A DNA stretch of 64,000 nt. It comes from WHSO01 sp963732875 (lineage in GTDB: Bacteria > Pseudomonadota > Alphaproteobacteria > SMXQ01). Numbering within the stretch: the first letter of the stretch is position 1; each line of letters opens with the position of its first letter. Under the pieces are notes generated by a model. The model ran no database searches and was not told where the DNA came from. It worked only from the letters and a program-made list of their open reading frames with translations. Both the position numbers and the translations under genes were made by a program. Location of the stretch: positions 744,001-808,000 of the forward strand of contig CAVTBD010000002.1 of assembly GCA_963732875.1 (NCBI GenBank), read 5' to 3'. This document shows, one piece after another, positions 28,086-37,114 of this stretch.

Positions 28086-28925
28086 ATGGAGAAGCTCGCC
28101 CGCCTGCGCGCCCAGATCGCCAGCCTCGACGAGCTGCGTGACCTGATCCGCGCCATGCGCGCGCTCGCGGCCTCCCACGTCCAGGAAGCCCAGGACGTGC
28201 TCGCGGGGATTCGCCGCTACGTCACGGTCATCGAGGACGCCATCGCCGAAGCCGCGGCCCTGGCCCCCGCCGACGGTGCCGACCTCGTCTCGTCGATCGC
28301 CCCCGGGGCCCGGGTGCTGATCGTGGTCGCCTCCGAGCATGGATTCGTCGGCGACTTCAATGACCGGCTGCTCGCCAGGACGGCGGCGGAGCTGTCGCCG
28401 GGCACCACTCTCGGCGTGATCGGACGGCACGGCGCCGCCCTCGCGCGCGAGCGCGGCCTGCCCGTGGCATGGCAGGTCGCCATGGCGACCCATGCCGGGG
28501 GCATTCCCGGCGTGACACGGGCGGCGTCGATCCATCTCGCCGCGACGTTCGATGCCCGGGTGATCCATGGACGTTACCGGTCGGGCGGCAACGGCGTCGA
28601 GGTGGTGACCCGCACGATCCTGCCGCTTGCCCCGGAAATCCTGGCACGTCAGACCAGTGCCGGCCGCCCGCTCCATCAGCTGGACCCCGGTATGCTGCTG
28701 CGCCAGCTTGCCGGCGAATACCTGTTCGCCGAGATCACCGGTACGGCCATGGAATCGTTCGCCAGCGAGAATGTCATGCGCCTCAACGTGATGAACGCCG
28801 CGGATCAGCGCATCGACGCGAAGCTCGGGGATTTCCGCGGGCGCGAGCACACCCTGCGCCAGGAATCGATCACCGCGGAGCTGATCGACGCGGTGGTCGG
28901 CGCCGAAGCGGTCGCCGGAAGCTGA
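28086..28925 (+). CDS. atpG: N-type F-ATPase subunit gamma
   Basis: This 279-residue rotor shaft has two long terminal helices around a Rossmann-like middle. The N-terminal helix has LRDLIRAMRALAASHVQEAQ and the C-terminal one ESFASENVMRLNVMNAADQR then RQESITAELIDAVVGAEA, the usual closing pattern. It is last in the operon, one base after the atpA stop. The chromosomal tRNA-His site follows within 25 bases. Confidence 0.92.
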   Translation: MEKLARLRAQIASLDELRDLIRAMRALAASHVQEAQDVLAGIRRYVTVIEDAIAEAAALAPADGADLVSSIAPGARVLIVVASEHGFVGDFNDRLLARTAAELSPGTTLGVIGRHGAALARERGLPVAWQVAMATHAGGIPGVTRAASIHLAATFDARVIHGRYRSGGNGVEVVTRTILPLAPEILARQTSAGRPLHQLDPGMLLRQLAGEYLFAEITGTAMESFASENVMRLNVMNAADQRIDAKLGDFRGREHTLRQESITAELIDAVVGAEAVAGS

Positions 28926-28948
28926 GCGGGCCTGGTCGAAAGGGGGAA

Positions 28949-29000
28949 TGGGGCGAGTGACCGGATTCGAACCGGCGACATCCAGATCCACAATCTGGCG
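28949..29000 (-). other. tRNA-His 3' fragment, attachment site of a genomic island
   Basis: On the minus strand this reads as the anticodon arm CCAGATTGTGGATCTGG (anticodon GTG), variable loop, T-arm with GGTTCGAATCC, acceptor strand and encoded CCA of a histidine tRNA. The D-arm and 5' acceptor strand are missing; unrelated sequence takes their place. A tyrosine integrase gene starts 180 bases further. This is the 3'-half copy left when an element integrates into a tRNA gene, so an intact tRNA-His should lie at the far end of the island, right of this point. I did not find it within the window. Confidence 0.8.
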
Positions 29001-29043
29001 TTCGAACGTCCCTCGATGTCCCTAGTCCGGGCAAAATGCCTGA

Positions 29044-29083
29044 AATCACGTGATTATTTCTGCCGCGGGACGTTGCGGGACGT
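29044..29083. repeat. Palindrome and direct repeats next to the attachment site
   Basis: AATCACGTGATT (29044-29055) is a perfect 12-base palindrome, and GCGGGACGT occurs twice, at 29065-29073 and 29075-29083. The position between the att core and the integrase gene suits arm-type sites for Int or an excisionase, but this is inference. Confidence 0.4.
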
Positions 29084-29179
29084 GCCTTTCTGGTGACTTT
29101 TGTTGACTCGACGGTGACTCGAGATGACCATGGATGCATTCAGATTGGCCTGCAAGGGGCCGCAAGGGGGGAGACCATC

Positions 29180-30460
29180 ATGGCCCGGAAACGCCTCACC
29201 GAACGTCTCGTCCGCACGGCCAAACCGAGCGCCACACCCTACGTGATCTGGGACACCGCCCAGGCGAGCTTTGGAATTCGGATCTACCCCAGCGGCAAGC
29301 GGGCGTATGTGTTCAGCTACCGCTGTGGCAAGCAACAGCGCCGGATTACGCTTGGTTTCCCGTCCGACGATTTCATGCTGAAGACGGCTCGCGCATTGGC
29401 GCAAAGCCACGCGGCGGCGGTCCGTGACGGCGACGACCCGCTAAAGAAGCGCGCTGCCGAACGGACCGCGCCGACGATGAGCGAACTCTGGCTTACCTAC
29501 GAAAGGGAAATGACACAGACGCAGCACCTGAAGCCGCGCACGCTACAGGAGTACAGGAGCCTGTGGAGGCTGATCGAGCCGCACATCGGATGGAGGCGTG
29601 TCAAAGCGGTGACAAGGACAGACGTGGTCGAGGTCCGGGAAGCGGTCAAGGCATCGGTCGCGGCAAAGGCCGCGGTGGCCAGAAAAGCGCCGGCCTGCCA
29701 GGTCAACCTGCCCGGAGTCATACGGAGCAATCGCGCGCTGGCGCTACTCTCCACCATGTTCACCTACGCCGAGAAGCACGACCCATCCTTTAGACCGCAG
29801 AATAGCAACCCTGCCTATGGGGTGCATCGACCGCGGGAACGGCCGCGCAAGCGGTACCTGCGTGACGAGGAGATTGTCAGGATCATCACGACCCTCGATA
29901 CCCTCGAGAGGGAGGGCTGGAATCGATGGGAGGTTATCGCGTGCATTCGCGTAGTTCTTCTGACGGGCGCGCGCAAAGAGGAAATTGCGGGCGCCAGGTG
30001 GGAGAACCTATCGGACGACGGAAGCGCGCTGATACTGCAGGACGCCAAGGAGCTCGACGAGGTGGAGGAGAAGGTGATTCCTCTGCCCCAGGTGGCGCGT
30101 GACGTCATCGCCAAGCTGCCGCGCGAGACCGGCAGCCCCTTCATGTTCCCGTCGCCGGCGAAGGCAGACTGCTCGGTTACTGACGTGGGACGAAAGTGGC
30201 GCGACGTCGTGGCGAAGCGCGCGGAGATTTCCGAAGATGTCGTGCTGCACAGCTTCCGCCACACCCATGCCAGCCTCGCCCGCGATCTCGGCATGTCACT
30301 GCGCGACGTCGGTGCGCTGCTCGGCCATAAGCAGGAGGCCACCACACGGCGCTACACCCATCTGTTCCCGGCACCCCTCGGCCGTAAAAGCGAGGCCGTG
30401 GCCGGGCGGATCGTCAGTCTCGCCGCCGTGAAGCGGGCGCGGACCGCCGGGGAATCCTAG
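29180..30460 (+). CDS. Tyrosine-type site-specific integrase (P4-like)
   Basis: This 426-residue integrase has an N-terminal DUF4102 arm-binding domain (RLVRTAKPSATPYVIWD, GIRIYPSGKRAYVFSYR), a SAM-like core-binding domain (about 100-210) and the catalytic domain. Active-site residues visible are Arg in LLTGARKEEIAG (about 262), HSFRHTHASLARDLG (about 356-370), His in LLGHKQ and the nucleophile Tyr in RRYTHL (about 391). ATG 29180 has GGGGGAGA upstream; the frame runs further up without such a site. It catalyses insertion and excision of the island at tRNA-His. Confidence 0.93.
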   Translation: MARKRLTERLVRTAKPSATPYVIWDTAQASFGIRIYPSGKRAYVFSYRCGKQQRRITLGFPSDDFMLKTARALAQSHAAAVRDGDDPLKKRAAERTAPTMSELWLTYEREMTQTQHLKPRTLQEYRSLWRLIEPHIGWRRVKAVTRTDVVEVREAVKASVAAKAAVARKAPACQVNLPGVIRSNRALALLSTMFTYAEKHDPSFRPQNSNPAYGVHRPRERPRKRYLRDEEIVRIITTLDTLEREGWNRWEVIACIRVVLLTGARKEEIAGARWENLSDDGSALILQDAKELDEVEEKVIPLPQVARDVIAKLPRETGSPFMFPSPAKADCSVTDVGRKWRDVVAKRAEISEDVVLHSFRHTHASLARDLGMSLRDVGALLGHKQEATTRRYTHLFPAPLGRKSEAVAGRIVSLAAVKRARTAGES

Positions 30461-30702
30461 CTGTCTCGTAAGGAGGTTCCGCCAGCGGCGCTTCACCGCC
30501 GCTCAACCGGGCAACGCGGCTTGGGCGATCGGCGTCAGGCCTGAGCTGGGCCGGCCCGCCTAACGCGGCGGCCTAATCAGAACCGAAAGTTTTGCTGAGT
30601 GAGCTAGGGGGGATCGAGGGAGTACGGGCGCGACAAGCGCTAATCTCCAACGTACCCAAATCCTGCACTTCGCATTAAATGGTGTCAAGAGCGGGTCGTG
30701 TC

Positions 30703-30984
30703 CTAATTTGAAAATGCGCCAAGCAAAGAAGTGAAGCCGCTGAAAAATACTGAGACTGCCGTTAATCGGGCAGCGGTTGCGTTCAGAGGGCCGGATTTTT
30801 TTGCGGTCTCTATAATGCCGGTCACCCATTGGTAGGTGCCATGTCTCGGGTCTACCGGCTCCAACACACCGTTACGTTCCCACATTGGAACGATCATGAC
30901 TTTGCTGGCTCTATACCAGTACCAAGCTGCCAGCATCCCGGTGCCGAATGCCGATAAGGCACATATCACAATCACATACTTCAT
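30703..30984 (-). CDS. Small membrane-anchored island protein, unknown function
   Basis: This 93-residue protein has an N-terminal hydrophobic segment (about 2-23) followed by a polar domain and a second weak hydrophobic end (SVFFSGFTSLLGAF). ATG 30984 has GGAGGA 6 bases upstream, which sets the start; the longer open frame above it is not likely coding. AT-richer than the left part of the window. No family recognised. The 240 bases before it, after the integrase, hold nothing I can name. Confidence 0.5.
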   Translation of the reverse strand: MKYVIVICALSAFGTGMLAAWYWYRASKVMIVPMWERNGVLEPVDPRHGTYQWVTGIIETAKKSGPLNATAARLTAVSVFFSGFTSLLGAFSN

Positions 30985-31175
30985 TTCTCGGTCCTCCGCT
31001 CCGCCACGATAGCTGCCCTCACGGCATCCTGTGACGACCTGATTCCCCCCATGTGCAGCACGGCGAAGAAGCGGCGTTTCGTGCTGCCCTCGATAGGTAA
31101 GGAAACTTACAGGGTAACCTCGCTTGCGTGAATGGTGACGCAAGGCTGGGCCGTTCCAGCAGATTCTCCCACCTG

Positions 31176-31424
31176 TCACCGCGGCAACCGCACTACGGCC
31201 CAATTGTTGTTTCTCTTGTTTCCACACGCGGTGCAGCGCATTCGATGTTCCAGATCGGTGAGACGCATATTCGCGTGCCAGCGCCGCCGGAGGCATTGCG
31301 CAGGAACGGTGCCGACGTGCCTGCACTTGGCGCAGGTGATCTGGACCTCGTGCCACCCCATGAGGTTGCCGACGCGGATCGCGTAGCGGGGCCCCAGCTC
31401 AATGTTCCCTATATGTTCTTTCAT
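31176..31424 (-). CDS. Small zinc-ribbon protein
   Basis: This 82-residue basic protein has two Cys pairs, ITCAKCRHVG (about 29-38) and MRCTACGNKR (about 62-71). This is a four-Cys zinc ribbon, with many Arg residues between. Such proteins are common in phage-derived islands and likely bind nucleic acid. No further assignment. Similar in style to the protein at 39016-39264. Confidence 0.6.
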   Translation of the reverse strand: MKEHIGNIELGPRYAIRVGNLMGWHEVQITCAKCRHVGTVPAQCLRRRWHANMRLTDLEHRMRCTACGNKRNNNWAVVRLPR

Positions 31425-31511
31425 CCCCCGAGGCTACGCGCCGGGGAGCGCCTTGTCAACTCCGGGGGCGCCGCGTCAGCCGATTTGGCGGGCGCCGGGG
31501 CCTGCGATCCC

Positions 31512-31808
31512 TTACCGGTCTACCTGCGCGCGCAGCGTCCGAAGCGCGAGATTGAGGTCGACCGGGACGGGCCGGTTGCCCCACGCCCCGCGATGGCCGT
31601 ATTGGCACAGGGTGCGCAGCCCGACGCCGAAGTATCGTGCCGCCCGGGGCCAGACCCCGCGGCGCTCGGCGTCACCGAAAATCGCGGTCACGTGTTCCAG
31701 GAATTCCTCCCGCCCCATGGGCGGCGGCAGACATGGGCCACCGCGCCAGGTCTGCGGCGTCGCCAGTGGTCGCCGCCGCCGGTACGCGCCCTTCGTGTTT
31801 CCGGTCAT
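31512..31808 (-). CDS. Small basic island protein, possible HTH
   Basis: This 98-residue protein starts at ATG 31808 with AAGAGGAG upstream. The C-terminal half (REEFLEHVTAIFGDAERRG, then WPRAARYFGVGLRTLCQYG) could form a helix-turn-helix. It is transcribed away from the SRAP gene with 128 bases between, so it could regulate the divergent pair. The function is unknown. Confidence 0.45.
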   Translation of the reverse strand: MTGNTKGAYRRRRPLATPQTWRGGPCLPPPMGREEFLEHVTAIFGDAERRGVWPRAARYFGVGLRTLCQYGHRGAWGNRPVPVDLNLALRTLRAQVDR

Positions 31809-31936
31809 CGCATCACTCCTCTTAAACGGTAGCAACCTCCGTAAAGGTTCTCAGGCGTCGTGATCTGCGCACAGCGCCCCATAAGGCCAACCAGGCGCCG
31901 CTTGCGCGCCTCGCGCGGTCTCCATACGCTGACGCC

Positions 31937-32627
31937 ATGTGCGGGCGCTATTCCATCACTACGAATGTCGAGGCCATCCGACAACTCTTCGGCCTTTCCG
32001 GGCCGATGCCGAACCTCCGCGCGCGCTATAACGTCGCGCCGACACAGGACGCACCCGTGGTGCGGCTCCGGAACGGTGTACGCGAGCTGGCGTCCCTCCG
32101 TTGGGGCCTCATCCCGCGATGGGCCAAAGACGTCAAGATCGGGTACAGCACCATCAATGCCCGTGCGGAAACCGTGGAACTCCAAGCCGGCATTTCGCGA
32201 AGCGTTCAAAAGTCGCCGCTGCCTGGTCGTCGCCGACGGCTTCTACGAATGGCGGGCCGAGGGCAAGGGGCCCAAGCAGCCGTACCGCTTCACCATGAAG
32301 GACGGCGACCCGTTCGGTATGGCGGGCCTATGGGAGACGTGGCACCAGGGCGACGAGATCATCGAGTCCTTCACCATCATCGTCGGCGAGCCGAACGACC
32401 TGGTGCGCGGAATCCACGACCGCATGCCTGCCGTCATCCCGGCCGGCAGCTACGGCGCGTGGCTCGACGGCACGGCAGGAAAAGAACTCCTGGCCCCCTA
32501 CCCGGCGGATGACATGGCCGTCAGCGCGGTCAGCACCCGCGTCAACAGTCCCGCGAACGATGATCCCGGTGTAATTGAACCCGTCGCTTCCGTTTCGCGC
32601 TCAGATGAGACACCACAAGCTCGGTGA
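31937..32627 (+). pseudogene. SRAP (YedK/HMCES-like) abasic-site protein, one-base frameshift
   Basis: The start is MCGRY, whose Cys2 forms the covalent link to abasic sites in single-stranded DNA. It continues RARYNVAPTQDAPVVRL, LRWGLIPRWAKD and INARAETV. There the frame changes: one extra C at about 32183 separates it from KPAFREAFKSRRCLVVADGF and the final HDRMPAVIP with the active-site His. Without the extra base a normal 229-residue protein results, with all active residues. SRAP proteins protect abasic sites and are frequent in mobile elements. Confidence 0.85.
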
Positions 32628-32630
32628 CGC

Positions 32631-33204
32631 ATGGCACGTGCGCAACGCCGCAACAAGAGGCCTCAGGCAACCTACACCCTGCTCTCGATAAGGGTGACGG
32701 ACTACACCGCGCGCGTGGGTGCGGCCGTCAACCTGAACGTCTACTCGCCAGAATACGCGCTGATTTGGGACGAAGAAGATCCTGTCTACAAGCTCACCAC
32801 CGACGTGACGATCACCGGGCTGTGCACCTATCCCGATGACCGAGCCGGCGATATCTACGAACTCACGGCCTATGGAAACGATGCGCCCTCGCGCGAACTG
32901 AACGTTACCCTGAAGGATGTCCAGGCACGCGATGCGCACGGGTCGCCCCGATACCGCAAATGCCGGGGTCGGGAAATTCCTGTTTACGATCCCCCCCAAA
33001 GGTGGCGTCGGCCACATAGAGAAGGTCAGGGGCGCGCGTCGTTGGATGGTGTCGGCGTTCGTCCCCTCGCGTTTCGCCCGTGACGCCCTCGTCCTCCTGG
33101 GCCACAAGCGACCGGTATATCTCGCGATCAACGAATGCCGGGAAGGCGCAAGCCGGTCGGTCCGGAGCGTCACTTTGCAGACCACCGATCCGGCGGAGGA
33201 ATAG
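32631..33204 (+). pseudogene. Unknown island protein, frame broken in a C7 run
   Basis: ATG 32631 lies 3 bases after the SRAP stop. The first part (about 120 codons: YTLLSIRVTDYTARVGAAVN, ITGLCTYPDDRAGDIYELTAY) looks like an all-beta domain. At 32991-32997 there is a run of seven C. With six, the frame continues into GGVGHIEKVRGARRWMVSAF and ends at 33204, giving about 190 residues. Such a homopolymer could be a phase-variation switch, a mutation, or a read error. No family recognised. Confidence 0.55.
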
Positions 33205-33496
33205 CCGGATCAGTTGCCGGGCCGCTGCTCCTTGCAGGTCGCGAATATTGTCAAATTTCTACGCATTCCACCCCCAGCCCTTCAGGCCCAGTGGCCACAT
33301 ATTCTATTTATATCAATGCCCTATATAACTCGGCTACGTGCCGTGCAGCAGCATCCGTCGCGGCATGAAAGTCTGACAATCGTCTTTCTCCATGCCCCTC
33401 TCCTACCCGGCATTTTGACCGGACCGCAGACCGTGACGCCCCGCTCCCCTCCAAAGCACCGCGCCACCCCCTGTCCGGCCGGCGTCATTGGGGGTC

Positions 33497-34075
33497 TCAA
33501 CCCTCCTCCCAGTCATCATCGCCGCGCGGGCCGATACCGACCTCGTAGGCTTCGTCCCATTCGGCCTGGAGATGGAAACGAAATCGCTCGAGCTGGGCCC
33601 GCGTGACGGTCCAGTGGACGCCGACGCCGACATTGTCCAGCGCCCGGTTCACGAAGTTCCAGCCATTCAGTCGGAGCGCGAGCTCGTACCTGCCGCGTGG
33701 GTGCACCAACTCGACGAGCTCGGCAAGATGGTCGACCTGCCGCTGCCGCCGCGTCTCGCCGTCATCATCGGGCCCTGCCGCCAGAATGTAGCTGGTCGAA
33801 CCATGTCCGAGCGGCGTGACCGAGACCTCGAAAAACGGGTCAAGGGGCGAGACCTGCACGGCGCAGTGCAGCGCGAGGCACTCGGCGATCGCGCTGATAA
33901 TCACGCACGGGCCCCATTGCGTGTAGGATCGCTCGCGCGGCACGACATGTAGGTTGAAGACGGGGTTCCCGCGGTGCCGCACGCTGATCCACGTCGCATA
34001 CGCGAACATGATCTCGTTGCAGAATTCGCTGTATCGGACTTCGAGTTCGAGTCCCTCGACGCACAAAATCGCCAT
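33497..34075 (-). CDS. Unknown island protein (DUF-type)
   Basis: This 192-residue protein starts at ATG 34075 with GGAG 6 bases upstream; an ATG four codons earlier is less well placed. The sequence has mixed alpha/beta character with LEVRYSEFCNEIMFAYATWI early and VELVHPRGRYELALRLNGWN later. No motif recognised. It stands alone; the 290 bases between it and the previous gene are AT-rich and probably regulatory. Confidence 0.5.
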   Translation of the reverse strand: MAILCVEGLELEVRYSEFCNEIMFAYATWISVRHRGNPVFNLHVVPRERSYTQWGPCVIISAIAECLALHCAVQVSPLDPFFEVSVTPLGHGSTSYILAAGPDDDGETRRQRQVDHLAELVELVHPRGRYELALRLNGWNFVNRALDNVGVGVHWTVTRAQLERFRFHLQAEWDEAYEVGIGPRGDDDWEEG

Positions 34076-34520
34076 CACAATCTCCATAGGCCTACGCGCC
34101 CGCGTATGGAGGTACGGGCGCTGGTTAAGCCCTGCCTATGGAGCGATTGAGCATCATGCTCGGCCCGGCGATTATAGGGAGGCCGTGGCACGAGGTCATC
34201 CGGTTTCCCGGACTCGCACATAATCCCGGGGGTGTGGCAAACGCCCGGCCGCGCAGCCTCTTCTATCTTCTGTTGAGATCATGTCGCGCCGGCGACGCAG
34301 TTGCCCGTTGCACAACATTTTGGGAACGACATCGACAAGGCCCCGCGTCAATTTAGACGCGGGAACAGCCGCACAGATTATGGCATTTGTCAGCGCGTCA
34401 CTTCCAAGCGTCGATGCGCCGCATACGATCCGGAAACCGCTCGCGTAGCGGAGCAAAGACAAGGGCCTTCCTTCGCAACATCAGCAGGTATGCCAGCGAC
34501 GACTCCCCCTCTGCGCTTCT
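34076..34520. other. Intergenic stretch without recognised gene
   Basis: About 440 bases between the unknown gene and the DUF2779 gene. Short open frames on both strands lack ribosome sites and family signs. The only clear structure is the hairpin at 34342-34363. Confidence 0.5.
34342..34363. repeat. Perfect hairpin in the island
   Basis: CCCGCGTC-AATTTA-GACGCGGG is a perfect 8-base stem with a 6-base loop. No T-run follows on either side, so it is not an ordinary terminator. It may be an operator or part of a small RNA. Confidence 0.45.
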
Positions 34521-36072
34521 CTACATCCCAGGCGGGCGCTTGGGCCTGCCTTTCTTTGCGAGGAAATAGGCGATTTCAGCCATGGCCCATGTGTCCTGCC
34601 GACAATAGGTACGAAGCCGCTCTTCGATTTCCCTCTTGCGATCAGGAGTGATGTTCGGATCCAAAGCCGCCTCAATGTAGGCCACTTGAGCGGCGGTGCC
34701 TTCCTGCACTTCGTCGAGTTCTTCATAGTCCAGATCTGGAGCGACGACAGGAAGAACCTTCTTGATCGAAAACGATCCCGCCATGTCTGGATGATAGAAA
34801 TTGGACTTTACTATGGGAAGAAGGTCCACCAGGCGCCCGGTGTAGATCTCCATGAGTTCCGTATACTCGGGGTGGCGCGTGTGGAGGCCCTTTATGCAGC
34901 CCCGTTCGTATGTTTGATGGTAAACAAGGATCGGGCCCCTATCTTCGGGATCGATTATCTCTCCCATCCGTTTAATGCATGCCAGCGAAGGGTCGCGGCC
35001 ACTCAGGTCGAGAAATTCCGCGTGCTCAAAGATACCCGGCTCCCTTTCGATATGGCACGACCACTGGAACGGGATCTGTTCGTATGGCCGCACTCCGGTC
35101 CACTGTGGAACGGGGAGGTCTATGCCCTCGAAATCGAAGAAGTACCGCGGATAGGGAAGAGCATTGATTTCATCAGCCGCCGTTGCGTCAAGAATCGCCC
35201 CGCCGGTTTTATGAGCTTGTTGAATGCGTCGGTAGAGCTGCGACTGCTTACCAGTCAGTTCTTCCGGCCTCGGCTCAAGAATTGAAACGTAGCCGCGTTC
35301 TTCATGTAGCTTGCGCGCCAAGCCCTTACCTGCAGCGTCCGGCAATAGTTCAATGGGATGCTCTGGGCCTTCTGGATCCAGAGAGCTGCAGAATTCGTGA
35401 AATGGACAAGCATATGGTTCGTTACATTGCCTCCCGGTCACCACGTCCGGCATTTTCCCGTTTATAACGGCTCGCGCTTCCTCTAGCCACTGTGGCACCG
35501 CATCGGAGAGTTCTTTTACGTTTTCCGTGATATCGAGTTGCCGGAACAGGCCAGAGTAGTCACCGTTGCCAGGGTATTGCCATTGTCCATCCAGGAAATT
35601 GAGTTCACAGCGTTCTAGTCCAATTCCTGCGTTTTGCATCACCCATGCTTGAACCGCTGTATCCTGCAGATGGTGCTCCTTGGGCTTGTCAGGCGTAATC
35701 TTGTCTTTTTTCAAGGGGAAGGTCGAAGCTTTGGTTTCCCGCAGGATATAGCCTTGGTCATCAGGAATTAGAGCATCCGCACGCGCATATAACCCCTCAT
35801 AAACTACGGGCACCTCGGCTGCGGCTCGTTCCGGGCTTTCTTTGAGCAGAGCCCGCGCCTTCTCCCATGCCTCAGCCTTATCGTCGATTTCCCGCCGGCC
35901 ACAGAAAATCACCGCCAAGCGCCTCGCGGGCACGCTCGCCAACAAGGTTACCGTCGGTTTCCCGCCGTCGAATAGATGGTGCATCCGTCGAAATCAGATC
36001 CGCGCGGTAATGCTCGAGCCACAATTTCCGGCTGCATTGCAGAAACGAGAGAATGTCTGACTTTGTAAGCAT
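34521..36072 (-). pseudogene. DUF2779 protein: RecB/Cas4-like nuclease joined to exonuclease-like domain, one-base frameshift
   Basis: The reading is intact apart from one extra base at about 35888-35895; repaired length is 516 residues. The N-terminus MLTKSDILSFLQCSRKLWLE has the first Cys. The stretch YARADALIPDDQGYILRETK carries the D...ExK of a PD-(D/E)XK nuclease. QCNEPYACPFHEFC supplies three more Cys, as in the Fe-S cluster of Cas4/AddB. The C-terminal DUF2779 half starts YFFDFEGIDLPVP (acidic pair of a DEDD exonuclease) and ends YCRQDTWAMAEIAYFL. Both halves suggest a DNA- or RNA-degrading enzyme; the role is not known, and defence or repair is inference. It has a strong own promoter (36092-36119) and GGGAG before the ATG. 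Confidence 0.8.
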
Positions 36073-36091
36073 GGTCAGCTCCCATCCGCCA

Positions 36092-36119
36092 TTTATAAAA
36101 AATCACTATTTTTTATCAA
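36092..36119 (-). promoter_or_regulatory. Sigma-70-like promoter of the DUF2779 gene
   Basis: On the minus strand TTGATA (36119-36114), a 16-base AT spacer and TATAAA (36097-36092) lie 20 bases before the ATG at 36072. This is the best-matching promoter I see in the window. Confidence 0.65.
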
Positions 36120-36218
36120 ATAGTTAGAAATATCGCTTTGTAAAACCCAGCATTTTACCCCCCATTTTCGACTAGAGAGGCTGCTCCAATGCGTCAGGAG
36201 CGGAAGCGCGGCCTCTCG

Positions 36219-36371
36219 CTACCGGACAATCCGCTTCCCCTTAATGAATGTCGAGCAAACCACCCGACGGACCTTCGGGGCCCTTCGGCTCAACCACGCC
36301 CTCCACCTGCTGAGCGCGATAAGAACGACGCCCGACACCCCTACGGCCCAGACCCATTCCATCGGAGCCAT
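36219..36371 (-). CDS. Short membrane peptide coupled to upstream gene
   Basis: A 50-codon frame starts at ATG 36371, two bases after the TAG of the gene at 36374-36649. It reads MAPMEWVWAVGVSGVVLIAL and then a basic tail, that is one membrane helix with positive end. The spacing suggests translational coupling. It could be a small holin-like or regulatory peptide; no family recognised. Confidence 0.4.
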   Translation of the reverse strand: MAPMEWVWAVGVSGVVLIALSRWRAWLSRRAPKVRRVVCSTFIKGKRIVR

Positions 36372-36373
36372 CC

Positions 36374-36649
36374 CTATTTCGTGCGAGTTTTCCCGAACAG
36401 CAGTGTCCCGTGCAGCCCCTGCCGACCCCGCCGGTGCCTTAGCGGCCTGGCATATAACCGCGAGACATATTCGGCGACCGATATGCGCTCGGTACCTGGA
36501 ATCACGAGTTGGTCGCCGGCAGGTGTCTTCTCAATGACGACGCGGCGGCGCTTCGGCCGCGGCGCACGTTCCGTGCCCGGGATGACGTATTGGAAGCCGG
36601 CCGCGGTTTTCTCGAAGGGATGATCTGCTGATGTCATGCGGTGGTTCAC
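36374..36649 (-). CDS. Island protein with duplicated VIPGTER motif
   Basis: This 91-residue basic protein contains two copies of a short unit: EKTAAGFQYVIPGTERAPR and EKTPAGDQLVIPGTERISV, about 26 residues apart. The unit occurs in hypothetical proteins of alphaproteobacterial mobile elements as far as I recall; no function is known. The start may be the GTG at 36649 or the ATG four codons later. It is followed by the coupled small membrane peptide. Confidence 0.55.
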   Translation of the reverse strand: MNHRMTSADHPFEKTAAGFQYVIPGTERAPRPKRRRVVIEKTPAGDQLVIPGTERISVAEYVSRLYARPLRHRRGRQGLHGTLLFGKTRTK

Positions 36650-36656
36650 CTACTAC

Positions 36657-37049
36657 TCAAAATGCGGTAGCCGTGCGACGGCTAATCAAAACCTCTTGTC
36701 TCGCAGTTCGTGCTCGGATTTCCGCCCGGCCACGATAGCTCCTGATCTTCCCATGCACGCAAATCCGTTTTCCGAGCAACATCCGCTCGGGTGTACCGAA
36801 GCTCGACCGGTTTTCACCCCAAATGACGGCCGTGAAGATCTGCGCCGGGTACGGTCTATCCAGATTTAGGAACGTCGGATGTCCGCGCGAACGGGCAGCG
36901 TAGTTAGCTGATGCGACCGCACCGCACACTGTGGCCGTTTCACCGACGTGATGTGCGGCTTCCTCAGCTGTGAGGGATGCCGCTAGAGCGAAACCCGGCC
37001 ATACTGCAAGGGCTAGGACAGCAAAGGAAATACGACGCACATAATGCAT
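36657..37049 (-). CDS. Secreted OB-fold-like protein
   Basis: This 130-residue protein has a signal peptide (cleavage after GFALA, about residue 23) and a beta-barrel pattern: ATVCGAVASANYAARSRGHP, PTFLNLDRPYPAQIFTAVIW, LLGKRICVHGKIRSYRGRAEI. This layout is that of small OB-fold domains found with thermonuclease-like proteins. ATG 37049 is chosen because the signal peptide starts there. A secreted SNase gene lies nearby on the other strand. The ligand is unknown, possibly nucleic acid. Confidence 0.6.
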   Translation of the reverse strand: MHYVRRISFAVLALAVWPGFALAASLTAEEAAHHVGETATVCGAVASANYAARSRGHPTFLNLDRPYPAQIFTAVIWGENRSSFGTPERMLLGKRICVHGKIRSYRGRAEIRARTARQEVLISRRTATAF

Positions 37050-37114
37050 AGCGGTTGCTCGCCTACTTGCCATCCTCGATACTCGCTCCTATACACGACC
37101 GTCTCCGCGACTTT

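Noticed and set aside
28949..29040. Complete tRNA-His gene
   Set aside because: The D-arm and 5' acceptor strand are missing; only the 3' half is present.
34196..34462. 88-codon minus frame in the island gap
   Set aside because: No ribosome site, no family pattern, unusual composition.
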